64,000 nt of DNA. Origin: Halichondria panicea (Eukaryota; Porifera; Demospongiae; Suberitida; Halichondriidae). Within the stretch, counting starts at the first letter, position 1. Each line of letters starts with the position of its first letter. Below the pieces are notes generated by a model, which saw only the letters and a list, made by a program, of their open reading frames with translations, ran no database searches and had not been told where the DNA came from. Positions 47,271 through 57,600 of this stretch are shown in pieces. The DNA lies in assembly GCF_963675165.1 (NCBI RefSeq), contig NC_087393.1, positions 869,502-933,501 of the forward strand, written 5' to 3'. Position numbers and translations under genes: made by a program.

Positions 47271-47731
47271 ATGTGCACATAATTATGCTACATTATTGCT
47301 GTTATTTGTTACGGTAAAATATAAATTATATATAATTATGCAAAATTCTGTATAATATTGTTATGTTGCAGGATGTTGACTATCAGACTCAGTCGAGGCC
47401 CAGTTCTGCCATTCACATTCGACTCTCTCGACTCTCCCCACCACCCACACCACCCTCACTTCCTACACCACCCTCACACCCTACACCATCCTCACACCTT
47501 ACATCATTCTCACACCCTACACCACCCTCACACCCACCATCTTCACTCCCTACATCATCCTCACTTCCTACACCATCCTCACACCCTACACCATCCTCAC
47601 AAACTGCACAGCCCTCACAGTCGTCAACAAAGCAGAGTGGGCGGAGAAAGAGCTCAGGAAGCAAGAGTTCTGGTGGCAAAAGTTCAGACAGAAGCTCCAA
47701 AAGTAAAGACTACACAGCTAGAACTTTGTGA
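46539..47731 (+). CDS. POP7: RNase P/MRP subunit POP7 (RPP20), complete copy
   Basis: Exons 46539-46629, 46703-46820, 47028-47175 and 47372-47731 join to 238 residues. The core is an Alba-fold RPP20: RRKRPPKRLSQRPNDVYINR, SQFAGQLSRCKRLFDQG, FQEVTVHGLGAAIHRAINL, QLVDDLEPLTDDVDYQTQSR and SSAIHIRLSRL, matching human POP7 to its C-terminal NSAIHIRVFRV strand. POP7 pairs with RPP25 and binds the P3 RNA of RNase P and RNase MRP in tRNA and rRNA processing. After the core is an extra tail of about 100 residues, first Pro/Ser/His/Thr repeats (PPSHPTPSSH type), then a Ser/Lys/Gly-rich basic end (GRRKSSGSKSSGGKSS). Human POP7 is 140 residues, so the tail is lineage-specific. Confidence 0.9.
47445..47600 (+). 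repeat. Tandem CCTACACCA(C/T)CCTCACAC repeat in the POP7 tail
   Basis: Imperfect 15-18-bp units (CCTACACCACCCTCACAC, CCTACACCATCCTCACAC and variants) make the Pro/Ser/His-rich part of the POP7 C-terminal extension. Confidence 0.8.
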
Positions 47732-48145
47732 TACATGCAGCTTGTTGTTATTATTATTATTATTATGCACTTATTAATTTTACTAATTGTATTATATGAA
47801 TTTTGTGATTTGTATAATTATAGAGGTGTTATGTGGGACATGTGTTCTTTATAATTATTTGAGACCATGAAGATTTGCATGTATATTATTATTCCAGGGA
47901 ACTTGTATAGTGCTGGGGGCCTGGACTATGCCTGCACCAAAATTTAGATGGACTCATTACTGCATGGTTTTATGACAGTTGAAAGTGACGGATAATTATG
48001 ATTTTAAACAGACATTGAGTGGTGTACTGGTGTACCAATTAACTACACTCCAATTAACTTCAGTACATGTGGGACATGTACAACCAATATATAACTAAAT
48101 TAATATTAATGGGTTCTGTTCTGCGAAGAAAAATGATTTCGTGTT
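47732..48145. other. Convergent 3' intergenic region POP7/M6
   Basis: 414 bp between the POP7 stop (+) and the M6 stop (-). AT-rich with a short (ATT)n run at about 47748-47765. No coding signal. Confidence 0.6.
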
Positions 48146-49144
48146 TCACCGTGAGTTCTTTGAGAAGAAGCCATCTTGTTTTTGTGTCTGTCTGTAGTCG
48201 TAGTAGTCTCTGCCATTCACAAACTTGGCCGCATGAAGCACTAGGACAATGATCTGTATAAGGAGTACATAAGTGTGGTGTGACTGCATTGAGGTATGTG
48301 TGACTATAATATTATTATTTAATTATACAGTGAAATCTATCCTTGGGCAGACTAAACAATGGATGTATTAAAGAGGTGACTGCTAGACACAGGTCGAAAC
48401 ACATGCTATGGATACTTAGAAGCATATTGACCTTAATTGCTGTATTATAGATATAGAGTGTGACTCATGTATAGGGGGCCACAGTAGACTGCTTTTGTCA
48501 AGTTCACATTATTTTATTACAACGGTACATGTACGCTTGTCTGTAACCGGCTAAAATACAAGTAATAAATGAATGCACTGCTTTGCACTTACCAGCGCTA
48601 TGATTATGAGAATTGCAAACACCAGTGATACACAGAAGGCCAGTCCAGTGGTGAGTGCCTGAGGGAGGTTCATTAATAGTACCGATATTATACAGTATGC
48701 ACGTGTCCTTACCGTTGGACAAGCTTGTTCTAAAACTTGGCCACAGATCTCGTACCTATTGAACCCTATTATAGACACAAAGAAGTCATCAATCAAACAA
48801 ATCATTTCATGGTCGTATGCAGTTAAGTGCTCTGAATGTACACTGTACATGTTTGGGTTCTTCAAAGCATGCATGCAGCAGCATAATTATTAATGCATGT
48901 CTTCGAGCACTTCTAATGGTGGCATTTCTGAGCACTCTGCCTAAATTCTAAATTAGTGTTTGTTTGTTCACCAGAATCCACATATGTGACACAAGCATCG
49001 CGAGCCTCTGGGCAAGTGATGAGCCATTGAAGGTAGAAACTTAACACTCCTCCCAACCCAATGGAGATTATTAGCCATACCAGTATCAGGACAAACGTGG
49101 TAGCCATTACCTGCATGTGTGTGTGCGTGTGTGTGTGTGTGTGT

Positions 49145-49212
<68 letters not shown>

Positions 49213-51410
49213 CGTGTTGGTATTGACAGGTGTACTCTTGGTATTTAGTAGAAATGCTTCTAACATCTTAGTGAGGGATGGTGAACTTTGCAATAGCTAG
49301 ACACGTTCCAGTAAAATCATTCGGGTGTGTCTATGTGCTATAAGTGTTCTTGGCAGCGATCAATAGCCGCCCGACAAGATCACAATAAGCAAGAGGTGTA
49401 GGGAGTGTTCAATGCCCGCCTAAGTGGAGTCTAGTGTTTGCATTAGAGTCTACATTGCATATTTCCTATACATTATGCGTGCAACTTAATTTCGAACATG
49501 AGTGTCACAGCGCCTAATGCATATACCAAGTAATCACCGTGAAAGCTTTCACATAAGACATACGGTAAACATTAACATTATACAGAGCATGCATATGTAC
49601 ACATGTGAGTAGATGTAGAGAGTGTAAGTATAGACTTACTGCAATATTGAGGCAGTAAGATCTGACACAACACTTGACAGCACCGTGAAACAGTATGTCA
49701 CGGATATAGCCTGTGATGCAGTAGCTGGAAATAGTGAACAACACCAGAGGCACAATCGTCAGCACCACAGCTATTCCCACCACTGGACCCATCACGTTCA
49801 CTTCAGTCCTGCATGATGGAGGGAGGAGGAGGGCTAGTTGAGATCTACCCGACACAGTAACTTATATTAATTGTTGTGTACGCTTTGAATGCACGAACCG
49901 TGACTACTGCCGTGTCTGTTACCATGGCATGGTTGTCAAGTAATGCTAGTAGACAATGACCCACTGTAACACCCAACTATTGGCAGCCACAACAAGCTAT
50001 GGACATCACTTTGAATGCATAGAACTCTGCATGGGAACGGCAAACTGTAGATAGTCGCAACTATTGAGGTAGGTGGGCGTTGAGGGGGCTGCTTGAGCTA
50101 TGCATAGTATGCATGGGTTATAGAGACAATAATCATGTTTTTAAGGCTTTGCAGTTTCTAACCTGTTGTGATAGCCAAACTTACGTCAACTTACACCCCT
50201 ACACAACAACTTGAGTAAATATGTGGTTCGATGTCAAAACAATAGATAACAATGTTGTCTGGAAAGTAGTTATGATTTAACTTGGAGGGAGAGAAAAAAG
50301 CACAGGAAACCAACTTTGAACCATATCCAGTGGGTTTAAAATTGAATTACCTATATCTTGTACTGAATTGCAGCAACAAAGATCCCAAGTACGTTATTGT
50401 TTACTGCAATCGGACTATCTCGATTTTACAAACATACACCTTGAGCAGAAATGTGCGATGGAACAAACTTTCTGTTTGCTGTTAGAAACCAACACTATTT
50501 TTATCACTTCCTATATTATAGTTTCATTTTGTACACAAGTTGGTCATGGTTTTGTAAACACATGAATCGTTTCTTTCCCAATTAATTAACAGGACGGAGA
50601 TACTAAAGACTTCAACAAAGTGAGTCTCTTGTAAAACCTTTTAGCACAATCTCTATAGCACTGTAAAAAATGATGTGTGGTTTTCACGCAAAGTTGTCAG
50701 TTTTTGCCTGATATTTGCCACTATAGTTACGCACTTGCGTGAAAAAAACCACACATCATTTTTACAGTATGTGGAACCTCCGATAAAAGACCCTCCCAAT
50801 AAAGTATTAGGACACTGTATCCTATAAGCAGAGTGCAACATTAACTTTCAATGTCAAGATAAAACAACCCAAAAAAGTAAAATAGACAAACTTACATTAG
50901 TCCCAAAATTTCCTTTATATATTCATGCTGAGGTTCCACTGTATTTATACTAAAAATGAAAATTGATAAATTAAAGTGGATCATTCTACTCCTAACTCGC
51001 TAAAGTCTACTGCTATTATAAATGCAGACTGTTTTACGGAGCCCACAATAACAATACTACATGCAGTCAAGCATTACCCATTCTGCAGTCCAGAGATATT
51101 GTTGAGCTGAGAGACTCCATAGAACCCAGTGATGAAAAATCCTCCGAGATTAATGGCAGTGAAGATGAATGCAACCAGTGTGGTGAAGGGGGTGCTGTAA
51201 CAGCAGCTCTTGCAGCACTCCTCACCTGCATTGCATGCAGAGGCGTTATGAAGCAAGTTAGCACAATTATGCATGACTACCCAGTGTAGACACTTGGATC
51301 ATAGAAATTCCTAGCTACTTTACTACACATGCAATAGACATCAACTGCGGCACAAACAGCTACTATTACACACAAGCTAGCATTATAATGCACTTACAAT
51401 CAAAAGGCAT
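48146..51410 (-). CDS. M6/PLP (myelin proteolipid) family four-TM protein
   Basis: Seven exons: 51398-51410, 51078-51225, 49640-49808, 48972-49110, 48713-48765, 48593-48658, 48146-48253; phases close to 232 codons (231 residues). The N-terminus MPFDCEECCKSCCYSTPFTT fits the PLP/M6 pattern of a palmitoylated Cys cluster before TM1 (human M6: CFQCCTKCLGGVPFASL). TM2 ends ITGYIRDILFHGAVKCCVRSY, parallel to TTGAIKDLYGDFKITTCGRC in M6. TM3 is TFVLILVWLIISIGLGGVL. The second extracellular loop has four cysteines (TCPEARDAC, EIC, QACPT), as in PLP. TM4 is CVSLVFAILIIIALIIVLVL. PLP/M6 proteins shape membranes, filopodia and ion fluxes. The last exon replaces a read-through alternative (ALVSAKQCIH, stop near 48551), which could be an isoform. 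Confidence 0.85.
48329..48490. mobile_element. MITE fragment, ACAGTGAAAYCTRTC family
   Basis: ACAGTGAAATCTATCCTTGG followed by GGCAGACTAAACAATGG and ACACATGCTATGG, ending GGCCACAGTAGACTG. Same family as at 53217, 62809 and (reversed) 18640. Located in the last intron of the M6/PLP gene. Confidence 0.6.
49115..49210. repeat. Long (GT)n microsatellite
   Basis: About 95 bp of nearly pure GT next to the acceptor of M6/PLP exon 4. Confidence 0.95.
50659..50771. mobile_element. Hairpin MITE
   Basis: Arms of about 33 bp: ACTGTAAAAAATGATGTGTGG at the left and CCACACATCATTTTTACAGT at the right, with inverse TTTTCACGCAA / TTGCGTGAAAA continuing inward. No coding. In an M6/PLP intron. Confidence 0.8.
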
Positions 51411-51665
51411 AATTTTCTGAAGCCAGTGTTTAGTTCTTTCTTCTATAGTCTCTCTTGTTCTGTACACAATCAACAACTCTAGTCACTCAGGAGTCTTGCC
51501 AAGCCACAGTGTGCACAGTGCCATTACAAAACTTCCGGGACACACCTTAGCCACACACTAAAAATGGGCTATCTCGTAGATTGAAAGTATAGAAATCTGA
51601 TCTTCTGTTGTTGCAACTAAACTTGTCTCTCATTACCAAAAGTACCAGTGCAGCATGCATCCAAG
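51411..51665. promoter_or_regulatory. Bidirectional promoter region, M6/PLP and PRKDC
   Basis: 255 bp separate the two divergent start codons. No TATA box recognised. Shared promoter is inferred from distance alone. Confidence 0.45.
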
Positions 51666-54600
51666 ATGGAGGAGTTAGTGCAAGCTCTGTTCTCACTACT
51701 GCAATCCAAGCACAGCAACAGAGGCAGCCTTGCAGCTCAGTCAGCTCACGACCTCTACTCTGTATGCATTGACACTGTCTCTGAGACGGACATTGGTGAG
51801 AGCAGCTTGGCTAATTTAATAATACTGTACTGAAAATTGTATGCTGGTATCATATCATATTAATTAAACGCACTTGCATGCATGCAGCATACTGCTGCTC
51901 TGTATTGTTCAACAAGCAGACTGGAGTCCTGCGGTTTCTGAGAGAGATCTCCTCGCTGGACGAGGTGAGTGCATGCATGACAGCTCAAAAAGCAGCGATT
52001 AATTTATTATGGTGGTCAATAGCTACGTCTGTTCCCCTCAATTTTCGATGAATTATACAGACAGAGATAACATCCTTTCTCTTCATGAGCACCTGTACTT
52101 TACGGTTGATCAATCAACAGCATTTATTGTCTCTAAATAATTATTGTCCGTGTTTATGGTGAGGTATCTCGGAACACCCTACTTCAAATACAATATCCTG
52201 TAGTTTTCTGTGTGTAAAGAGACCCTACTCAACCTTTTGGATGGCTACTCTAAAATCCTCAAAGAGAGGGTGCTTCCTTATGCTGTGGAGATAAAGGTCA
52301 GGAGAGGGAGGAGCATGGCTACAAATTATGTTGTAAATTTGCCAATAATGGTTTGTTCATGGGCTTGTGGGATGTTTTATCCCTCCCAATGTACAGCAAG
52401 AGTCCATAATAAAAGAGAGTACACTTTTGTGTACTGTGTTGTGTGTTTGTTTACCTCTTGTTTAACATGTTATTATTTGTTGCCTCCCTTCACAGGAGGT
52501 GTGCAACATGTTGTTCTCCAGAGACAAGAGCAGTAGAGTCAAAAATGCTGTCTTTGCTCCACTGACCTCGGTGAGTGTGTGGTATAAGATGGTGAATGCT
52601 AGTACAGGGAAACCTGTCGATAGTGATCACCATTGGGGCTAGTACAGTAAAACCTGTCGATAGTGGTCACCATTGGGGCTAGTACAGTGAAACCTGTCGA
52701 CAGTGGTCACCATTGGGGCTAGTACAGTGAAACATGTCGACAGTGGGGGCTAGTACAGGGAAACCTGTCGACAGTGGTCACCATTGGGGCTAGTACAGTG
52801 AAACCTGTCGACAGTGGTCACCATTGGGGCTAGTACAGTGAAACCTGTCGATAGTGGTCACCATTGGGGCTAGTACAGTGAAACCTGTCGACAGTGGTCA
52901 CCATTGGCGCTAGTACAGTGAAACATGTCGACAGTGGTCACCATTGGGGCTAGCACAGTGAAACCTGCCGACAGTGGTCACCATTGGGGCTAGCACAGTG
53001 AAACCTGTCGACAGTGGTCACCATTGGGGCTAGCACAGTGAAACCTGTCGACAGTGGTCACCATTGGGGCTAGCACAGTGAAACCTGTCGACAGTGGTCA
53101 CCATTGGGGCTAGCACAGTGAAACCTGTCGACAGTGGTCACCATTGGGGCTAGTACAGGGAAACCTGTCGACTCACCATTGGGACTAGTACAGGGAAACC
53201 TGTCGACAGTGGTCACCATTGGGCAGACTAACAATGGCTGTAGTAAAGAGGTGGCCTGCCTGCTAACAACACAGATCCAAACACATACTATAGGGCCCAT
53301 TAACCTGGCTGTATTATTAATACAGTAGAACCTCGATTATCCGGCCCTCCATTATCCGGAACCTCGATTATCCGGCTTGGCAGTTTTCTTTTTATCAGAT
53401 TAAATAATTCTAAAAATGGGCGTGTCCCTAAAATGCGCATGCGCGTTGCAGCTGTTACCATGGAGACATACCTGCTTATCTTCTGCGCATGCGCAGACAA
53501 CCAGTGGCACTGCTGTTTATCAATAAAGTGGGTGGATCAAGGCGTGGTTTATCTATTCGGTTATCCGGCATATTCACTTATCCAGCCTGCTTCTGGAACC
53601 AAGGTGTCCGGATAATCGAGGTTCTACTGTAGGTAACCTGATTTAAGGGTGACTACAATAGCACTGTTACAGTAGTTGTAAGCAGAATAGCTTTTGTTGT
53701 GGGGCCTCTTCGACTGACGCATTTGATTGATTGTGCCCCCCCCCCCCCCCACACACACACACACACACACACAGGTGCTGAGACTGTGCGCAAGAACTGC
53801 TGAAGTAGAGTCATTGAACATACCCAAACTTATCGACAAGTGAGCTATAACTTCCGTTTTGTATTCCTGAATACATCATTAATTTTACATCTGCCAACGT
53901 TTGCAGATTTTTCCAAGCAACTACACAAGTCTCAAAAAACTCAGCTACAGGTCAGCAAAATTCACTTGGCATTTCTAGCACATGTAGGAAATGTAACACT
54001 AGTCCAATATCTCTCTCATTCCTGTATTTATTGCATTCCCATTCTTCCATTCCCATATCTTGATTCCCATGCTGCAGTGCGTGGTGGTATCTACCAGCTG
54101 CTGGGCACGCTGTGTGAGGTGTACCCAGAGCTCATGGTGGGTCACTCAGGGAGACTGGTCGACGTGTACGTGCGTACACTGAGGTCAGAGATGCTCGGCA
54201 AGGGCAGCAAGAAGCCCGAGATGTCCATCATTGGAGGTTGCCTCAGGGGACTCTGCTGCTATCTAGTCAACTTCTCCCAGTCCTTTGCTGAAGGTATGTG
54301 TGTGTGTACCTCTCAAATATCTGGGATCTAGCTTGGGGACACATAAGTCATTCACTGTGTGTATGTATGTTCCGTACTGAACAAGGTGCATGTGTGTGTG
54401 TGTATGTACCTCTCAAATTTGGTTGGGCTAGTTACTGCTCAGGGAGGTATGTGTTCCCTTCATGCATTCACTGTGTTCTTACAGTTACGTACTATGTACA
54501 TGTATAGTGTTGGTAATTTCCTCTGGTGCATTTTTAACTTGCTATCATTCATTCTACACCAAGAGTAGATAACTACTCCTAGTCTTGTTTTAACACAAAT

Positions 54601-57600
54601 AGCAGAATTATAGACTAAAGAACTTTTAATTGTCTATACGTATGATGTTGTTTTGTAGGTTCTGCGTATGCTCAGGACATATACAAGTGTGCTCGGAGGG
54701 CTATTGACCCCAAGGCATCCAGGACAAGGTTTGAAGTGCCCAGAGGTGAGAGCACTTGTTGCTATGGAGTCTCTATTGATGCACGTGCATGTACTACACT
54801 CCAGCTGGTATGGCTCTGATTGCAAAACATGCTGCACAGTTTAAAGAGTACCTGGCCAAAGATCACGAGGTTTGTCACTTTCTCCTCGCGTCATTTGATA
54901 GGTCACATGACCCTGCAGTACATGTACGACTGTCTGCTGGAGTGGGCGGAACACAACAATAAAGATAACAAGAACTCGGCAATTAGCGCCATGGAAGCTT
55001 TCTTTGAACAGGTGAGAGCTTTAATCAATCCATCTACTACCTCACCTCTCCCCCTATCTCTCTTACACTCTCTCCCTTTTTTCCCTACTATCCCCCAACT
55101 GTCTCCACCACCCCACCCCCCCACCCCCCAACTGTCTCCCCCTTCCTTCACTTTCCCTTACTCTACCCCATTCTCTCCACTCTCCATTCTTCACTACCCC
55201 TCCCCTCAACTACATAGGTCTCAGTAGTGGTGGTGGAGAAAGCCTCGGAGGATAGAGACACACACTATGCCATATTCAAAGAGTTTATGAGGAAGTTCCG
55301 CGGTATTATAGACAATCAGAGCAGCAGCAAGCGGCAGCTGGCAGTGGCCATCAAGGGATACGGACACTTTGCAGCGGTAAGCCAGCCCCCCACAGCCTTG
55401 TCTTTTACCCCCCCATGCACATATATAATTATGACCCCCCACAGCCTTGTAATGTGTACCTAAAGCCTTTTTACCCACCCCCGCACACGCACATATGACC
55501 CCCCACAGCCTTGTAATGTGTACCTAAAGCCTTTTTACCCACCCCCGCACACGCACATATGACCCCCCACAGCCTTGTAATGTGTACCTAAAGCCTTTTT
55601 TACCCACCCCCGCACACACACATATGACCCCCCACAGCCTTGTAATGTGTACCTAAAGCCTTTTTTACTCACCACCGCACACGCACACAACCCCCCACAG
55701 CCTTGTAATGTGTACCTAAAGCCTTTTTTACTCACCACCGCACATGCACACATGACCCCCCATAGCCTTGTAAAGTGTTCCTAAAGCCTTTTTACCCACC
55801 TCCGCACACGCACACATGACCCCCCACAGCCTTGTAAAGTGTTCCTAAAGCCTTTTTTACCCACTCCTGCACACGCACACATGACCCCCCACAGCCTTGT
55901 AAAGTGTTCCTAAAGCCTTTTTTACCCACCCCCGCACACGCACACATGACCCCCCACAGCCTTGTAATGTGTACCTAAAGCCTTTTTTACCCACCCCCGC
56001 ACACGCACACATGACCCCCCACAGCCTTGTAATGTGTACCTAAAGCCTTTTTTACCCACCCCGCCCACGCACACATGACCCCCACAGCCTTGTAAAGTGT
56101 TCCTAAAGCCGTCGGACATTCAGTTCATGTTTCAAGAGATGGCTAATCGCAGTGAGCAGCTCTTCTTCTCTCCCATTTTAGAGTCGGTGGAGGACAACCT
56201 CTTCCAACTCCCAGCATTCCTAGAGGCCTTGGCCGCTATCGTCAAGGAGATGAGAGAGGTGTGTGTGTGTGTGTGTGGGTGTGGGTGTGTAGTCAGTAAT
56301 GTGCCAAGAATGTTCCAAGTGGTGACTATCCTCAATCACACAAGTGTGCCTCTTTTACAGTCTTATTTTTGTCTAGAGGTGGTTAGTATACCAATCATCA
56401 GCTGCCAGTACTAGTGTGGACACATCCCTGTATCTGTGAGGGGAGGATCTTACTAGAAACAGTCTCGTATACATTGTACATGCATGTCCATAACCATTTA
56501 CAGATACAGCTGCATGTAATTAGATAATGGTACATGTAATGTTGACAACCCTCCCCCTGCAGTTGTCTGAGTTACTGCTTCACTCTCTGGAGAAGCTGAT
56601 GGTATTACTGTTTGAGTGCTACCCTCTCTTACCCCCCGTCACTCACAAGCCCGTGTATTTCGCCGTGTTAAAGTTGATACTGGGGCTCTCCACTAACTGG
56701 ACCACACTCAAGGCATTCTTGTCCCAGATAGGTGAGTGGGTGGGGTAGGGGGTGGGGCTTCTTGTATGACCAGGTACCGTTCACATTACTTACGTTGTTT
56801 ATTTCTGTTGCTGCAGTGTACCAAGGACTCATAAGGACGTGCTCACACCCACCTGTTATTGAAGTTGTGAGTTGGTCAAATGTTATAGCTAGACTATAAG
56901 TACTTTTGTTATGCCTCGGTGCGCATGCGCAAGCGAAGTATACGTTAGTGTGTGTGTCTGTGTGTGTAGACTGCTACAGCTGCTCAAGGATCAGTGAAGT
57001 GCAAGTAAGAGTTTCTATAGGCTTCTAGTCATGTTTTCTTGGATTTACAAAATAATGCTTGGTTCTCGAGTTATGCCTAGTTTTGCTTACTTGGAATGCC
57101 ATTGTAGCCTTTTCAGAAGAGTGCGTAGCAAAACTTGTTCACCGAGTGTTGCTACTCTACTTAGTAGTTAGCTCTGCACTAGAACGCTAGCTATTGGTAG
57201 CTGCAGGAGTGAGAAGAGACCTGCAAGGCTCTGCTGATGCAGCCATTAATTTTAGACTTGGACTTTTTTTTTGGCACATCAATCGTTTTTAACAACAATC
57301 ATGGTCGATCATTACCGTGCAGCAAAATTATGACAGCACCGGAGGTGGGTGCCAAAACTACTTAACATAAACTTATACACATTACCGTAGAAACTGGACA
57401 CACACACACTCACACACACACACACACACACTCACACACACCCACACACACACACACACTCACACACACACACACACACGTACCTCGCTTGCGCTTGCGC
57501 ATGCACACCGAGGCATAATAGTGTTCATCATGATATAAATTAGCGTGTGTGTAAGCTATTGCTCCATTGCTAGTAGCTAGCAGGTAGCAGCTTTATGTTA

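Noticed and set aside
47413-47700. Minus-strand acidic Gly/Glu frame
   Set aside because: Antisense of the POP7 repeat tail, whose sense frame is joined in phase to a conserved domain.
48551-48874. Read-through M6 ending ALVSAKQCIHLLLVF as the main product
   Set aside because: A GTAAGT donor lies right after ALTTG...IIIAL, and a downstream exon completes TM4 and gives a PLP-like cytoplasmic tail; the read-through is kept only as a possible isoform.
53070-53300. Minus-strand frame with repeated VTTVDRF motifs
   Set aside because: It is the 40-bp minisatellite read in one frame; no start context, splice sites or family similarity.
55535-56119. Minus-strand frames with repeated KGFRYTLQGCGG motifs
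   Set aside because: Antisense reading of the 64-bp minisatellite; the sense strand explains it as repeated splice acceptor and exon start.
56109-56258. PRKDC exon 12 beginning at CCGTCGGAC
   Set aside because: Starting 21 bases earlier after CCCACAG keeps phase and adds PCKVFLK, which matches the human PCKV sequence, with a much better acceptor.
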